Positions 1 to 11,332 of a stretch of DNA of 64,000 bases are shown here, one piece after another. Below the pieces are notes generated by a model, which was not told the DNA's origin, did no database searches, and was given only the letters and a program-made list of their open reading frames with translations. The position numbers and the translations under genes are program-made. The stretch covers positions 2,524,501 to 2,588,500 of the forward strand of contig NC_017790.1 of the NCBI RefSeq assembly GCF_000252445.1. The letters run 5' to 3'. How positions within the stretch are numbered: the first letter of the stretch is position 1; every line of letters begins with the position of its first letter. This DNA comes from Deinococcus gobiensis I-0 (GTDB lineage: Bacteria; Deinococcota; Deinococci; Deinococcales; Deinococcaceae).

Positions 1-117
1 GAAGCCCACCCAGTCGTCGGCCAGCACGCGCGCCATCAGTGCCGGGTCGCGGCGGTGGTAGGCGGCGTTCCAGGCGTCGTCGGCGGCGAGCAGCGCGTCG
101 AGGTCGGGGCCGCTCAG
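1..117 (-). CDS. NTF2/SnoaL-like protein (DUF4440 type), partial
   Basis: The frame stays open to the window edge and encodes 39 residues; the rest of the gene lies outside. Motifs such as DDAWNAAYHRRD and VLADDWVGF resemble the first helix and strand of small SnoaL/NTF2-fold proteins, often annotated DUF4440. It follows mqnE in the same direction, and its frame overlaps the mqnE stop. The start is unclear: the only early candidate is CTG at 117-115 overlapping the TGA of mqnE, while the first ATG is at codon 28, inside the conserved region. Function is unknown. Confidence 0.45.
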   Translation of the reverse strand, partial: MSGPDLDALLAADDAWNAAYHRRDPALMARVLADDWVGF

Positions 118-1259
118 TCGGCGGCCTCGGCGTCCGGGCGCGGGAAGGTCTCCAGCTCGTTGTAGTAGGCGTCACGCAGCACCGGCGTGCGCCCGGCGTG
201 CTGGATCATGCGGATCATGCCCGCCTCGCTGAGCTTCATGGGGCTGGTGGCCCCCGCCGCGTGCGCGATGTGCTCCTCCTGAATCGTGCCGTCGATGTCC
301 GACACGCCCCAGTCGAGGCTCACCTGCGTCAGCTCCGAACCGATCATGACCCAGTAGCCCTTGATGTGCGGGAAATTGTCGAGATAGATGCGCGCCACCG
401 CGAGGTTGCGCAGGTCGTCGAGGCCGGTCGTGAAATCGGTCTTGCCGAGGTTCTGCGCCAGCGTGTTGCCCAGCGGCTGGAAGGCCAGCGGAATGAAGGC
501 ATGGAACCCGCCGCCGTAGCGGCTCATGCTGTCGTCCTGCAGGGTGCGCAGACGGTCCATATGGTCGAGGCGTTCTTCGAGCGTCTCGATGTGACCGTAG
601 AGCATGGTGGCGTTCGTGCGCATGCCCAGGCTGTGGGCCTCGCTGTGGATCTGGAGCCACTTCTCGGCCTTCACCTTGTTCTTGGCGACCTGCTTGCGCA
701 CCCGGTCGGCGAAGATCTCGGCGCCGCCGCCCGGCATGGCCGAGAGGCCCGCGTCCTGAAGCTCGCGCAGCACCTCCAGCGTGGGTTTCTTGGAAATCCG
801 GCTCAGGTGCTCGATCTCGGCCGCCGTGAACGCCTTGACCTGAAGGTCGGGGAAGGCCTCGCGCAGCTCGCGCACCATCGCCGGGTAGTACTCCCACTTG
901 TGGTTGGGGTGGTGCCCGCTGCTCATGTGCAGCTCGGTGATGCCCGGCAGGTAGCGCTTGCGGACCTGCGCGGCCACCTCTTCGGGGCTGTAGTCCCAGG
1001 CGCGTTCCTCGCCCTTGTGCGCGGCGAAGGCGCAGAAGGTGCAGCCCACGTAACAGATGTTGGTGAATTCCAGGCGCATCGAGTGCACGAAGAACACCTT
1101 GTCGCCGTGCAGCGCCTCCTTCCGCATGTTCGCCAGCCGCATCAGCGCGTTGAGGTCGTGGGTATGGAACAGCTGCATTCCCTCGTCGAAGGTCAGCCGC
1201 TCCCCCGCCTCGACCTTGCGGACGATGGGCGCGAGACTCTGGTCGCGAAGCCACTTCAT
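114..1259 (-). CDS. mqnE: Aminofutalosine synthase MqnE
   Basis: Radical SAM enzyme that joins the enolpyruvyl product of MqnA to the adenosyl radical, making aminofutalosine in the futalosine route to menaquinone. The 381-residue product carries the CxxxCxxC cluster motif as CYVGCTFC near residue 60, followed by HMSSGHHPNHKWEYY and a family-typical PGGGAEIF segment. I place the start at ATG 1259 (MKWLRDQ): a TATGCT hexamer at 1272-1267 ends 7 nt upstream, so an earlier in-frame ATG (1271) is probably part of the -10 element. It lies downstream of the ABC importer but behind a hairpin, and a UbiA/MqnP-like gene stands at the other end of the window. Confidence 0.93.
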   Translation of the reverse strand: MKWLRDQSLAPIVRKVEAGERLTFDEGMQLFHTHDLNALMRLANMRKEALHGDKVFFVHSMRLEFTNICYVGCTFCAFAAHKGEERAWDYSPEEVAAQVRKRYLPGITELHMSSGHHPNHKWEYYPAMVRELREAFPDLQVKAFTAAEIEHLSRISKKPTLEVLRELQDAGLSAMPGGGAEIFADRVRKQVAKNKVKAEKWLQIHSEAHSLGMRTNATMLYGHIETLEERLDHMDRLRTLQDDSMSRYGGGFHAFIPLAFQPLGNTLAQNLGKTDFTTGLDDLRNLAVARIYLDNFPHIKGYWVMIGSELTQVSLDWGVSDIDGTIQEEHIAHAAGATSPMKLSEAGMIRMIQHAGRTPVLRDAYYNELETFPRPDAEAAD

Positions 1260-1308
1260 AGAGCAGAGCATACGCCTGGGCCGGAGAAGGGTTTGTGGTG
1301 AGGGCGCA

Positions 1309-1361
1309 GAACAGGGGAAGGGGGGCCGCGAGCGTTCGCCCCCGGCCCCCCTTCCCTGTTC
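1309..1361 (-). terminator. Long GC-rich hairpin between the ABC importer and mqnE
   Basis: Arms GAACAGGGGAAGGGGGGCCG (1309-1328) and CGGCCCCCCTTCCCTGTTC (about 1343-1361) pair along nearly their whole length, with one unpaired base. It lies just after the permease stop codon and has no clear T-tract, so it may act as a terminator or as an RNA 3'-end stabiliser. Confidence 0.6.
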
Positions 1362-1381
1362 CGCTTCTGGTGCGCCGAGTT

Positions 1382-2407
1382 TTATCTCGTGCGCGGGTCC
1401 AGCGCGTCGCGCAGACCGTCGCCGAAGAGGTTGAAGGCGAGGCTGAACAGCACGATGAACATGGCCGGGAACATCAGCACGTACCAGTACTCGGGCTTGA
1501 GCCACGCACGCGAGAAGTCCACGAGCTGGCCCCACTCGGAAAAGCCCGGCTCGAAGCCCAGCCCCAGGAAGCTCAGGGCGGCGATGCCCAGCGGAATGGT
1601 GGCGAGGTCCAGCACCGCGACGGTGAACACGGTGGTCAGGCTGTTGGGGATGATGTGACGCAGGATCAGCGGCAGGTCGCGCGAGCCGAGGCTGCGGGCC
1701 GCGTCCACGTATTCGAGCTGGCGCACCTTGAGCACGTCCCCGCGCAGCACCTTGGCGTACGTGGCCCAGCCGGCGATGCAGTACGCCACGATGATCGGGA
1801 AGGTCGGGTCACCGCCGGGGTTTTTCGCGCGCAGGATGGTCAGGATGACCACCGTGAGCACCAGCCCCGGCATGGCGTACAGCACGTCGATGAAGCGCTG
1901 GATGAGGTTGTCCACCCAGCCGCCGTAATAGCCGCTGATCGCGCCGATCAGGATGCCCACTGCGAGCGTGATGCCCACGATGATGAAGGACATCTTCAGC
2001 GCGGTGCGCGTGCCCCAGATCAGGCCGTAGAAGATGTTGTAGCCGTTCACGGTCCCGAAGGGTGCGAAGGCCCCGGGCACCGAGTTGGGCGGCGCGGGTT
2101 CCTGCGAGAAGCTCAGGCGCTCCATGCGGTAGCAGCTCTGCGGCGGCGCGAAGATCCCCCGCCAGAAGGCGCTGCCCAGCGGGTTGTAGATCTGGTTTTG
2201 CGTGGTCATGTTCAGGTCACGCAGGCAGTTGCCGGTGGGCTTGGCGATCAGGGGCGCGAAGACCGCGATCAGGAAGAACAGAATCGTGATGACGAATCCG
2301 CTCACGGCCAGAGGATTCCGGCGCAGCTTGCGCACGCCAGGGCTCTGCCAGAAATTCTGCCAGCGGCTGCGCTTGGGCGGGGTGACCGGACTGGAAACGG
2401 TCGTCAT
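1382..2407 (-). CDS. Peptide/nickel-type ABC transporter permease (DppC family)
   Basis: Second inner-membrane permease of a family-5 (dipeptide/oligopeptide/nickel) importer, 341 residues. An N-terminal OppC-type transmembrane segment (about residues 37-55) is followed by a long periplasmic loop and five further hydrophobic segments. The EAA loop that contacts the ATPase is visible as [21 protein letters not shown]. An AGGTG ribosome site precedes the ATG. The gene follows the DppB-type permease by 34 bp and belongs to an operon with the binding protein; no ATPase genes are beside it, so those subunits must be encoded elsewhere. The substrate cannot be read from sequence. Confidence 0.92.
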   Translation of the reverse strand: MTTVSSPVTPPKRSRWQNFWQSPGVRKLRRNPLAVSGFVITILFFLIAVFAPLIAKPTGNCLRDLNMTTQNQIYNPLGSAFWRGIFAPPQSCYRMERLSFSQEPAPPNSVPGAFAPFGTVNGYNIFYGLIWGTRTALKMSFIIVGITLAVGILIGAISGYYGGWVDNLIQRFIDVLYAMPGLVLTVVILTILRAKNPGGDPTFPIIVAYCIAGWATYAKVLRGDVLKVRQLEYVDAARSLGSRDLPLILRHIIPNSLTTVFTVAVLDLATIPLGIAALSFLGLGFEPGFSEWGQLVDFSRAWLKPEYWYVLMFPAMFIVLFSLAFNLFGDGLRDALDPRTR

Positions 2408-2441
2408 GCGGCACCTCCGTTCAGGAAAAAGACGGCGCGCA

Positions 2442-3464
2442 TCAGTCGAACCTCACGCGGGGGTCGATCACGCCGTACAGGATGTCCACGATCAGGTTCA
2501 TCACGACCACGATCAGGGCCGAGAGCAGCGTGAAGCCCAGCACACCCGCGATGTCGAGCTGCACGGCCGACTGCACGAACCACTGCCCGATACCGGGATA
2601 CGCGAAGATGGTCTCGGTGATGACCGACCCGCCCAGCAGGCCGATGATCAGCGAGCCGCTCAGGGTGACGATGGGCAGCAGGGCGTTGCGCCGCGCGTGC
2701 TTGTTGTTGACGGTGCGCTCGGCCAGACCCTTGGCGCGGGCCGTGCGGACATAGTCGCTGGTCAGCACTTCGAGCATGCTGTTGCGCATGACCTTGAGCA
2801 GCGTGGCGCTCAGGACGATCACCAGCGTCACCGCAGGCAGGAACATGTGCCGCAGCACGTCCCAGGCGATGTCCCAGCGCCCGTTGAGCATGGCGTCGAT
2901 AGACAGCAGACCCGTGTACCGGCGCAGGCTGCCCACCGAGAACTGGTTGAGGATGTCGAGCTGACCCGCGCCCGGCAGCCAGCCCAGATAGGCGTAGAAC
3001 ACGGCCAGCAGCAGGATCCCGAGCACGAAGGTCGGCAGGCTGTAGCCCAGCACCACCAGCACGCGCACGAACTGGTCGATGAACTTGTCCTTGTGCAGGG
3101 CGCTGACCGTCCCCAGCCACACGGCGAGCAGGATGATGGGAATCACCGTGACCAGGCTCAGCTCCAGGGTATTGGGCAGGCGCTCGGCGATGGTGGCGGT
3201 CACGTCCTTGCCGCTGGCCTTGGAAAAGCCCAGGTCGCCCCGGATGGTGCTGCCGAACCAGTTGGCGTACTGCACCGGGAAAGGATCGCGCAGGCCGCGT
3301 TCCTCGATGATCTGTTCCAGACGCGCGGCCTGCTGGTCGCTACGGATATACGGCGCGGCGCGCTGTTCCGGCGTCAGCAGCTGGGTCAGGCCGATCACCA
3401 GCACGGACAGGACGAGCATCACCAGGGGGGCCTGGATCAGTCGTCTCAGAATGAAATTGAGCAT
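2442..3464 (-). CDS. Peptide/nickel-type ABC transporter permease (DppB family)
   Basis: First permease of the importer, 340 residues, beginning [20 protein letters not shown], a typical OppB/DppB N-terminal membrane anchor. Segments of about 20 hydrophobic residues recur near 105-125, 140-165, 185-205, 260-285 and 300-325. The EAA-like loop reads [20 protein letters not shown]. It is downstream of the binding-protein gene (164 bp gap) and upstream of the DppC-type gene. Family knowledge gives the role; the transported peptide or other solute is unknown. Confidence 0.92.
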   Translation of the reverse strand: MLNFILRRLIQAPLVMLVLSVLVIGLTQLLTPEQRAAPYIRSDQQAARLEQIIEERGLRDPFPVQYANWFGSTIRGDLGFSKASGKDVTATIAERLPNTLELSLVTVIPIILLAVWLGTVSALHKDKFIDQFVRVLVVLGYSLPTFVLGILLLAVFYAYLGWLPGAGQLDILNQFSVGSLRRYTGLLSIDAMLNGRWDIAWDVLRHMFLPAVTLVIVLSATLLKVMRNSMLEVLTSDYVRTARAKGLAERTVNNKHARRNALLPIVTLSGSLIIGLLGGSVITETIFAYPGIGQWFVQSAVQLDIAGVLGFTLLSALIVVVMNLIVDILYGVIDPRVRFD

Positions 3465-3551
3465 ACGTGCCTCAGCATAAGATACGCGCCGCGCCAGGTT
3501 TCCGGACTGTCCCGGTCAGCCGACAGTCAGGCTGGCCGGCACCGTCCTGCA

Positions 3552-3609
3552 CCCCGCAACGCGCAAGCGGGGGGGCAGCCACCGGGGCCACCCCGCCCGC
3601 TCTGGCGGG
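3552..3609 (-). terminator. Two weak hairpins between binding protein and permease genes
   Basis: Within the 164 bp gap, CCCCGC (3552-3557) pairs with GCGGGG (3567-3572), and CCCGC (3596-3600) with GCGGG (3605-3609). Neither has a T-tract. Such hairpins after binding-protein genes often protect or partly terminate the transcript so that the binding protein is made in excess; that role here is inference. Confidence 0.3.
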
Positions 3610-3628
3610 ACTTCGGGACTGTTGGAGC

Positions 3629-5356
3629 TTACTTCTTGGTCAGGTTCTTCCAGTCGAGCGAACCGGTCGAGGAGTTGAGCATGGGGTTGTAGGTCGCCTT
3701 GGTCAGACCTTCGCCCGAGAGACGGCTGCTCTGGAAGGTGTAGCCAACGGGCGCGGGCACCAGGATGTACGGGGCCTGCTCATAGGCGCGGTTCGCGATC
3801 AGGCTGTACAGGCGGTTGCGCTGCGTGGTGTTCACGGTCGCGCGGGCCTGGTCGTTCCACTTGTCGATCTGCGCGTCCTTGAAGTTGCTGCGGGGGCTGT
3901 AGAAGCCGTCCGAGGCGTAGAAGGTCGAGATGAAGTTGTCCGGGTCGGCGTAGTCGGGCGCCCAGCTCAGCAGCACCATGGCTTCCTCGCCGCGCTTGGA
4001 CGAGGCGAGCATTTCGCTCCACTGCTTGGCCTGGATGTTCACGCGGAACTTGGGGTTCAGCGCTTCGACGTTCTTCTTGAGGATTTCCATGGCCGTCTGC
4101 GAAGCCACGCTGCCCGCGCGGTAGTTCGCGGTCAGCACGAAGCCGTTCTTCCAGACGTTGCCGCCCCACGCGCGCTGGAAGTAGGCCTTGGCCTGGTTGG
4201 CGTCGTACTTGTAGGTCTTGGTCTTCGAGTCGTAGCCGGGGAAGGAGTCGGGCAGCAGCATGGTGCGCTGGACGCCCTTGCCCTTCTGCACGTCGGCGAT
4301 GTACTGCGCGTAGTTGAAGGCGTACGAGAAGGCGCGCCGGACGTTCACGTCGCTGAAGAAGTTGGCCGGGACACCCTGGCCGTCCAGCTTGCCGCTGCCC
4401 AGCAGGTTGGTCGACTTGATGTTCTGGTTCATGAAGATGGCCGTCGCCGTGGTGTTGGGCAGGTCATCCACCCAGGTCACGCCGGGCTTGCCTTTGATCT
4501 GGGTTTCGTCGCCGGCGCGGCCCGCACCTTCGACGATGTCGGCGTCGCCGCGCAAGAAGGCCTGCTGGCGGGCCGCCAGTTCGGGCACCTTCTGCTGGAT
4601 GACGTTCTTGATGCTGGGCTTCTTGCCCCAGTAGCCGTCGAAAGCCGTGAACAGGTAGTTGTTCGCGTCCTTGCGCACGAGCTTGTAGGCGCCGGTGCCG
4701 TTGGGCTTCTGGCTCAGGTTGCTGCCGGTCAGGTCCTTGCCGACCCAGGTCTTCCAGGTGGCTTCGGTGCCGTCCCACTCGCCGATGCTGGCGTTGTACT
4801 TCTTGTCCACGATGCTCTGGCCGGTGTAGGCCAGCTTGGCCAGGAACGCGGGGTCAACCTTGGGCAGCGTGAACACGAGCTGGCCGGCGGCGTTGCACTT
4901 GACGGCGGCGCTGATCTTGGCCCAGGTGACGCTCTTGTCGTCGTTGGCGTTGCTCTGGGTGCCCAGCAGCGACTCGCTGATGAACCAGTTGCCCGACTCG
5001 CCGCTGTTGGTCACGATGTTGCGGCGGAAGGTGTACTCGGCGTCGGCGCAGCTCATGGTGTCGCCGTTGTGGAACTTGACGTTCTTGCGCAGGTCGAAGG
5101 TGTAGGTCTTGCCGCCGTTGCTGACGGTCCACTTGGTCGCCAGCAGCGGCTCGAGCTTGGTCAGGCTCGCGCCGCTGTAGGTCAGCAGCGTTTCGTACAT
5201 GTTCTGGACCAGCGTGCCGGACGCCGTGTCGTAGGTCACGCCGGGGTCGAGGGTGGGCACGTCGGCGCTCTGCTGGATGACCAGGGTGTCGGCCGGCGAA
5301 GCGGCGAACGCGGAACCGGCGAGGAGCAGGGTGCTGATCAGGGCAATTTTCTTCAT
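3629..5356 (-). CDS. ABC transporter substrate-binding protein, family 5 (peptide type)
   Basis: Extracytoplasmic solute receptor of the adjacent importer, 575 residues. A Sec signal peptide ([18 protein letters not shown], cleavage expected after AFA) is followed by the SBP_bac_5 pattern: [16 protein letters not shown] at the mature N-terminus, then NMYETLLTY and [17 protein letters not shown]. The start is fixed by AGGAGG seven bases before ATG 5356; a longer open frame upstream is not needed. It is the first gene of the unit and diverges from ddl. The intergenic region holds palindromes listed separately. Family members bind peptides, nickel or other solutes; which one is unknown. Confidence 0.93.
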   Translation of the reverse strand: MKKIALISTLLLAGSAFAASPADTLVIQQSADVPTLDPGVTYDTASGTLVQNMYETLLTYSGASLTKLEPLLATKWTVSNGGKTYTFDLRKNVKFHNGDTMSCADAEYTFRRNIVTNSGESGNWFISESLLGTQSNANDDKSVTWAKISAAVKCNAAGQLVFTLPKVDPAFLAKLAYTGQSIVDKKYNASIGEWDGTEATWKTWVGKDLTGSNLSQKPNGTGAYKLVRKDANNYLFTAFDGYWGKKPSIKNVIQQKVPELAARQQAFLRGDADIVEGAGRAGDETQIKGKPGVTWVDDLPNTTATAIFMNQNIKSTNLLGSGKLDGQGVPANFFSDVNVRRAFSYAFNYAQYIADVQKGKGVQRTMLLPDSFPGYDSKTKTYKYDANQAKAYFQRAWGGNVWKNGFVLTANYRAGSVASQTAMEILKKNVEALNPKFRVNIQAKQWSEMLASSKRGEEAMVLLSWAPDYADPDNFISTFYASDGFYSPRSNFKDAQIDKWNDQARATVNTTQRNRLYSLIANRAYEQAPYILVPAPVGYTFQSSRLSGEGLTKATYNPMLNSSTGSLDWKNLTKK

Positions 5357-5450
5357 AGGCCTCCTGGGGGGGTGAACAGCGCAGGTTCCGCCTAGAACGC
5401 GGCGTTTCGAGGTGGGAGCTGGTCTGTTCGGGGTATCAACGGCGTGATCA

Positions 5451-5506
5451 TAGCGTATGTCAATTGACCTATTCATGAATAAGTCCTCATGCCGATGTAT
5501 ACGCTA
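5451..5506. promoter_or_regulatory. Palindrome-rich divergent control region between the binding-protein gene and ddl
   Basis: Three symmetric elements are packed here: GTCAATTGAC (5459-5468), ATTCATGAAT (5471-5480), and the outer pair TAGCGTAT (5451-5458) with ATACGCTA (5499-5506). The region is AT-rich against the local background. On the minus strand TTGACA (5465-5460) is a good -35 for the binding-protein gene, but its -10 at the expected spacing is weak. The palindromes are candidate operators; the protein that would bind is not apparent. Confidence 0.5.
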
Positions 5507-5594
5507 AAAAGTAGATTCTGCACGCGTCGGCTCCCCTGCGCCGCGCCGCCGGCCCAGGCGACAAGGCGCGGCGCGGCGCGGCATACTGCCCCGC

Positions 5595-6614
5595 GTGAAG
5601 AAGAGAATCCTGCTGCTGGCGGGCGGTCAGTCCGGCGAACACGAGGTCAGTCTCATGAGTGCGCGCAGTGTGCTCGCCGCCCTGCCGCGCGACCAGTTCG
5701 ACGTGACGCCCGTGGTGATCAGCAAGCAGGGCCGCTGGCTGCCCCCCACCGATACCGTGCGCGCCCTGGAGACCGGCGTGTCGGCACCGGGCGGCGACCT
5801 CGTACTGCACCGCGCCGCGAGCGCCGAGGGCTACGACGCCGTGTTTCCGCTGCTGCACGGCCCGATGGGCGAGGACGGCACCATCCAGGGCCTCCTGACG
5901 CTGGCGGGCATTCCCTTCGTCGGCAGCGGCGTGCTGGGCTCGGCCGCCAGCATGGACAAGGTCATGACCAAGCAGGTGCTCGCCTCGGCCGGGATTCCGC
6001 AGGTGGCGTGGCGGCTGGCCGTGCGCCGCGAGTGGGCGCAGAACCCCGACGCGGTCCGGGCGCGCGCCCACGACCTGGGCTTCCCGCTGTTCGTCAAGCC
6101 GGCCAACCTGGGGTCCAGCGTGGGCATCAGCAAGGTGCATGGTCCGGATGAGCTGGACGCGGCCCTGACGCTGGCCTTCTCGCTCGACCGCCGCGTGATC
6201 CTGGAGGCCATGACCGCCCACAAGCCCCGCGAGGTCGAGGTGGGCATCCTGGGCAACGACGCCCCCATCGCCAGCCCGGTAGGCGAACTGAGCTTCGCGG
6301 CCGAGTTCTACGACTACGCCACCAAGTACACCGAGGGTCAGGCGACCATGCATATTCCTGCGCCGCTGCCCGCCGAGGTGGCCGCCCGCGTGCGCGAGCT
6401 GGCGCTCCAGGCCTTCCTGGCCCTGGACTGCGCGGGCCTGGCGCGCGTGGACTTCTTCTATGTCGAGGAAACCGGCGAGCTGTTCCTGAACGAGGTGAAC
6501 ACCATGCCCGGCTTTACGACCACTTCCATGTATCCCAAACTGTTCGGGGCGGCGGGGCTGAGCTACAGCGAACTGGTCACGCGGCTGGTCGAACTGGCCC
6601 TCGAACGGCGGTAG
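5595..6614 (+). CDS. ddl: D-alanine--D-alanine ligase
   Basis: Cytoplasmic ATP-grasp enzyme that makes D-Ala-D-Ala for peptidoglycan; 339 residues, normal for the family. It opens with [20 protein letters not shown] (nucleotide-binding/D-Ala1 loop), has [15 protein letters not shown], then [15 protein letters not shown] and the metal-binding ending [14 protein letters not shown]. The start is GTG 5595; CATACT lies 7 nt upstream as a -10 candidate, so the transcript may be leaderless. It is monocistronic, divergent from the ABC importer and convergent with the ComEC-like gene. Confidence 0.95.
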   Translation: MKKRILLLAGGQSGEHEVSLMSARSVLAALPRDQFDVTPVVISKQGRWLPPTDTVRALETGVSAPGGDLVLHRAASAEGYDAVFPLLHGPMGEDGTIQGLLTLAGIPFVGSGVLGSAASMDKVMTKQVLASAGIPQVAWRLAVRREWAQNPDAVRARAHDLGFPLFVKPANLGSSVGISKVHGPDELDAALTLAFSLDRRVILEAMTAHKPREVEVGILGNDAPIASPVGELSFAAEFYDYATKYTEGQATMHIPAPLPAEVAARVRELALQAFLALDCAGLARVDFFYVEETGELFLNEVNTMPGFTTTSMYPKLFGAAGLSYSELVTRLVELALERR

Positions 6615-6653
6615 GCGGCCCCGGGGAGGAGGACCACCCCTCCGCCCCGGCCC

Positions 6654-7777
<1,124 letters not shown>

Positions 7778-7781
<4 letters not shown>

Positions 7782-8116
7782 AGCGTGATCTCTCCGGCGT
7801 CGTCACCGTTCTGGGCCGTCAGGGCGTTCTGGGTATTCAGGGCGTCGAGGCGGCGCTGCGCCTCCTCCCGGCGCGCCTGGGTCGCCTCCGGCAGGCGGCG
7901 GGCGTGCAGGCCGTCGGGGCCACCGCTCACGGCCAGCAGGTCGCCTGCGCGCACCCCCTCGGGCAGGCTGCCCAGCGTCACCACGACCGTCTGCCCGTCC
8001 GGCAGCTCCAGACGGGCGGCGCGGCCCTGCGGCGTCTCTTCCAGGCCGTCCACCGTCCAGAGGTCGGCCGACTCCGGCCGGGGCAGGCCTTCAGGCAAAT
8101 GGGGCTCACTGCTCAT
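7778..8116 (-). CDS. DUF3006-domain protein
   Basis: 112 residues. The core from about 19 to 65 (WTVDGLEETPQGRAARLEL, then LPEGVRAGDLLAV) fits DUF3006, a small beta-rich domain commonly encoded beside ComEC-like metallo-beta-lactamase proteins, as here. The C-terminal 40 residues are charged and probably helical. TACGCT at 8128-8123 ends 6 nt before the ATG, suggesting a leaderless mRNA. Its stop overlaps the start of the hydrolase gene. Function is unknown; the constant pairing suggests it works with or on the hydrolase. Confidence 0.75.
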
Positions 8117-8128
8117 GCTCTCAGCGTA

Positions 8129-8599
8129 CTACGGCGTCCGGTCCCGCCCGGCGGCGCGGGCGTAGGCGGGCAGCTGAGCGCGCGCCAGGCCGTACAGCGC
8201 TGCCGACACCCCCCAGCACAGCCCCCAGGCCAGCGGTTGGTTCAGGGCGGCGCAGCCCAGCAGGAAGGCGACGGCCGGGGCGCTCGCCGCCTGCATCGCC
8301 GCCGCGAGCAGCGCGCGGCCGGGGGGGCCGGCCTGCACGTCCCGCGCCGCGCGGCGTGCGAGCCGCAGCGCCACCAGCCCGAACGCCAGTCCCAGCCCCC
8401 CCAGGCCCCACGCCGCCGCGGCCGGAAAGGGTGCGGGGCCGCTCAGGAGGTACAGCGCGCCCAGCGGCAGCCCCGGCGCGGCCAGGGCCAGCAGCGCGAG
8501 GTGAAAGGCCCGGCGCGCCGCGCGGTCCAGGCCCGCCGGGCCGGCGCGCAGGTCGCGGGCGAAGGCGGCCCAGAGGCCTGTTCCGGCGCCCTCAGGCAC
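8129..8599 (-). CDS. Small integral membrane protein, uncharacterised
   Basis: 156 residues, very rich in Ala, Gly, Leu and Arg, with four likely transmembrane segments (about 33-53, 60-80, 95-118 and 122-140). I do not recognise a family. GTG 8599 overlaps the 3' end of ygfZ by 8 bp (its TGA is at 8594-8592), so it is probably translated by coupling with ygfZ. A DUF3006 gene with its own promoter follows. Confidence 0.6.
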   Translation of the reverse strand: MPEGAGTGLWAAFARDLRAGPAGLDRAARRAFHLALLALAAPGLPLGALYLLSGPAPFPAAAAWGLGGLGLAFGLVALRLARRAARDVQAGPPGRALLAAAMQAASAPAVAFLLGCAALNQPLAWGLCWGVSAALYGLARAQLPAYARAAGRDRTP

Positions 8600-9464
8600 G
8601 GGCCGGGGCCAAGAGCCGGACCCGGGCGCTCACGCCGCCGACCTCCACGGCCGCGCCGTCCGCGAGTTCCTTGCGCAGCCGCGCGAGGCTCGCGCCGCCC
8701 GCGTTCAGGCCCGCCTGCCCGGCCACCTTGCCTCCGGCCGTGACCTCGGCCCGCTCGGGCAGGCCCTCGCCCACGAGCGCCGCGAGGTGGTAGCGGGCGT
8801 TGCCGCGCGCCTCCAGCCGAGCCATGATCTCCTGACCCACGTAGCAGCCCTTGCGGTAGCTGATGGCAGGCAGAGGCCCCCCGAGGTCCAGCCCGATCTC
8901 CTGAAGCAGCGTGCCCGTGAAACCGTCGCGGGCCACGTCGGGAATTCCGGCGGCGATGCGGGCCGCGTCCAGGTCGGCCAGCGGGCGCTCCCCGCCCAGC
9001 TCGGCCAGCACGGCGTCCGCGTGCCGTGCGAGGTAATGCAGGTCCACGCCGGGCGTGCCGGTGCGGTTCACGCGGCCCGCGAGGACCGTACCCCCACCGA
9101 GGTCGAAGGTCTGGGCCTCCGGGCCGTCCGGCTGCCAGCCGCTCAGCGCCGACGCGTCCCACACATGTACGGTCGCCAGCGTCTCCGAGAGATCGGCAAC
9201 CTCCACCTGATCGAAGATGATGTAGCGGCGCAGCCGGGCGGCGAGCGCCGGAGCCTGGCCCTCGTCGAGGTGCAGGTACACGTCGTCCGCGCGGCGATAC
9301 GCCCGCGCGAAGTGCTCGATCTGGCCGCGCACGTTCAGGAAGCAGGCGGCGACCAGCCCCGGCGTGGGCGCGCCGCGCAGGTCGCCGGTCATCTGGCCCT
9401 GCACGAAGTCCACCCGGTCGGGGCCGGTCACGCGCAGGCTGCTGGAAGGAATGCGGGTCCACAT
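8592..9464 (-). CDS. ygfZ: Folate-binding YgfZ-type protein (iron-sulfur maintenance)
   Basis: 290 residues, GcvT-like fold. The family signature K-G-C-[FY]-x-G-Q-E is present as KGCYVGQE near residue 200, and the N-terminus ([19 protein letters not shown]) matches the GcvT-type folate-binding start. YgfZ proteins use tetrahydrofolate while helping build or repair Fe-S clusters in certain enzymes, for example radical SAM methylthiotransferases. TAGCCT at 9476-9471 ends 6 nt before ATG 9464. It is transcribed with the membrane protein downstream. Confidence 0.85.
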   Translation of the reverse strand: MWTRIPSSSLRVTGPDRVDFVQGQMTGDLRGAPTPGLVAACFLNVRGQIEHFARAYRRADDVYLHLDEGQAPALAARLRRYIIFDQVEVADLSETLATVHVWDASALSGWQPDGPEAQTFDLGGGTVLAGRVNRTGTPGVDLHYLARHADAVLAELGGERPLADLDAARIAAGIPDVARDGFTGTLLQEIGLDLGGPLPAISYRKGCYVGQEIMARLEARGNARYHLAALVGEGLPERAEVTAGGKVAGQAGLNAGGASLARLRKELADGAAVEVGGVSARVRLLAPARA

Positions 9465-9560
9465 GTCCGCAGGCTAAGGCAAGCGCCTCCGTCCGTGTGT
9501 GACGCAGGCGCGCGGGCCCAGGGTCCCCGGGCGCCTGCAGGATTTTTCCGGCGTCCCGAC

Positions 9561-10673
9561 TCAGTCGCTCGCCAGGGCCAGGGCCGCTTCGGGGCGCGGG
9601 CGGCGGGCACGCTGGGCCTCGCGGGTCAGGTGCCAGCGGCTCAGGTCGGCGGCGGCCTCGCGGATGATCGCCTCGGCGTGCGGCAGGGCGTCGCGGCGGC
9701 TCTGGAGGTTGCGGCTCACGACCGCCGTGAGGTCGTCGAGGTTGTGCAGGTACGCGCCCGGCACGTCCGCGATGTCGGGATTCAGGATGCGCGGCACGCT
9801 GATGTCGATGAGGAACATCGGGCGCTCGGGACGGCCCTGGAGCGCCTTCCAGACCCCCTCGGCCCCCAGCACGTAGTGGGGCGCGGCGCTCGACGCGATG
9901 ACCACGTCGGCTTCGGGCAGCGCCTCGTGCAGCAGCTCGGCGGCGCAGACCCGGCCGCCCAGCTTGTCGGCCAGCTGCCGGGCGCGGGCCTCGGTGCGGT
10001 TCACGACGATCACGTCGTCCACCCCGGCGGCCTTGAGGTGCGTCAGGGTCAGCTCGGCCGTCTCGCCCGCGCCCAGGACCAGGGCGGTGCGGCCCGCGAG
10101 GCTGCCCAGCGCGGCCTGCGCCAGCTCCACGGCGGCGCTCGACACGCTGACCACCTTGTCGCTCATGCCGGTCTCGAAACGCACGCGCTTGCCGGCCGCC
10201 AGAGCGCCCTGGGCCACCTTGTTCAGCAGCGTGCCGCTCAGGCCGCGCCCGCTGGCCGCCTGCCACGCCCGCTTGACCTGCCCCTGGATCTGGGTTTCCC
10301 CGATGACGAGGCTGTCGAGGCCCGCAGCCACGCGGTACAGGTGGCGTACGGCGTCCTCGCCCCGGTACACGTACAGGTGGTCGCCCAGGTCGTGGCCCCA
10401 GGCCCCCTCGAAGGCGGCGCGCGGGTCGCCCTCGATGCCGGCGAGGTACACCTCGGTCCGGTTGCAGGTCGCCAGCAGCATGACCTCGCGGGCGTGGCGC
10501 GCGAGGTGCGAGAGCAGCGCGCCTTCCTCGCCCGCGCGCACGGCGGCCCGTTCGCGGATCTCGACGGGCGCGGTCTGGTGGTTGAGGCCCACCACCGCGA
10601 AGTCCAGCGGCGCGGGCTGCGGCAACTCGGTCTGGCGCAGGAAGCTGCGCGCGGTCGGGCAGGCGAGCGTCAT
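9561..10673 (-). CDS. hemA: Glutamyl-tRNA reductase
   Basis: NADPH-dependent reduction of glutamyl-tRNA to glutamate-1-semialdehyde, the first committed step of C5-pathway tetrapyrrole synthesis. 370 residues. The N-terminal catalytic motif [13 protein letters not shown] and the nucleophile in ATCNRTEVY (Cys70) are intact, as are the Rossmann motif [11 protein letters not shown] near 193 and the C-terminal dimerisation helix. ATG 10673 overlaps the stop of the precorrin-2 dehydrogenase gene as ATGA, so the two are coupled. The C-terminus is a little shorter than in enterobacterial HemA. Confidence 0.95.
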   Translation of the reverse strand: MTLACPTARSFLRQTELPQPAPLDFAVVGLNHQTAPVEIRERAAVRAGEEGALLSHLARHAREVMLLATCNRTEVYLAGIEGDPRAAFEGAWGHDLGDHLYVYRGEDAVRHLYRVAAGLDSLVIGETQIQGQVKRAWQAASGRGLSGTLLNKVAQGALAAGKRVRFETGMSDKVVSVSSAAVELAQAALGSLAGRTALVLGAGETAELTLTHLKAAGVDDVIVVNRTEARARQLADKLGGRVCAAELLHEALPEADVVIASSAAPHYVLGAEGVWKALQGRPERPMFLIDISVPRILNPDIADVPGAYLHNLDDLTAVVSRNLQSRRDALPHAEAIIREAAADLSRWHLTREAQRARRPRPEAALALASD

Positions 10674-11227
10674 GCGGCCCCCCCGACGGCGCGGCGGATG
10701 TCGGCGTCGAGCGCCCTCAGGGCCGCCGCGCGCTCGGTGACGGCCAGGGTCAGGGCGGCTTCGCGGCGCGCGGTCCAGTCCCTCAGTTCCGCCTCGTCCG
10801 GCAGCCGCGCCTGCACACTTTCACGCAGGGCACGCGCCAGCATGGGCAGCTCGCGGCCGGTCGAGACGGCCACCTGCACGCCCGCACGCTCGGCCACGGC
10901 CGGAAAGCGCAGGGTGCCGCGCCCGGCCTCGCCCGCATGGTTGACCAGCACGCCGGCGGCGCGGGCCTGCTCGGCCACGGCGTCGTTCAGCGCGGCGTCG
11001 TCGGTCGCGGCCACGACCAGGCGCGCGCCCGACAGGTCGGCCGGGGCGTAGGGCCGGCGCTCGGCACGCACCGGCAACGCGGCCAGCTCGGGCAGGATGG
11101 CCGGAGCCACCACCCGCACGTCCAGGCCCGCCGCCAGCAGGGTGGCCGCGCGGCGCAGCGCCACCGCGCCGCCACCGACGATCAGGGCCGCTTCACCCCG
11201 CAGATCTAAGAAGGCCGCCAGACTCAC
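10670..11227 (-). CDS. Precorrin-2 dehydrogenase / sirohydrochlorin ferrochelatase-like (CysG N-terminal domain)
   Basis: NAD-dependent oxidation of precorrin-2 to sirohydrochlorin on the siroheme branch. The 185-residue product has the Rossmann start [20 protein letters not shown], then [12 protein letters not shown] and [17 protein letters not shown], all typical of the CysG N-terminal domain. I choose GTG 11227 because TATGCT at 11239-11234 ends 6 nt before it; an upstream ATG at 11314 would add a tail not seen in the family. It sits between the CobA-HemD fusion and hemA, grouping siroheme and heme steps. Confidence 0.88.
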   Translation of the reverse strand: MSLAAFLDLRGEAALIVGGGAVALRRAATLLAAGLDVRVVAPAILPELAALPVRAERRPYAPADLSGARLVVAATDDAALNDAVAEQARAAGVLVNHAGEAGRGTLRFPAVAERAGVQVAVSTGRELPMLARALRESVQARLPDEAELRDWTARREAALTLAVTERAAALRALDADIRRAVGGAA

Positions 11228-11332
11228 CCGCGTAGCATACCCCTGCGGGCCGGGGCGGGCGTCCCCGACCGAACGGTCAGAAAGTGGTGTGGGACGGGAT
11301 TTTTCTGCCGGCATGCAGCGTCCCCGAAGGGG

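Noticed and set aside
3467..5395. 642-codon plus-strand frame opposite the family-5 binding protein
   Set aside because: The minus-strand gene has signal peptide, ribosome site and family motifs; the plus frame has none.
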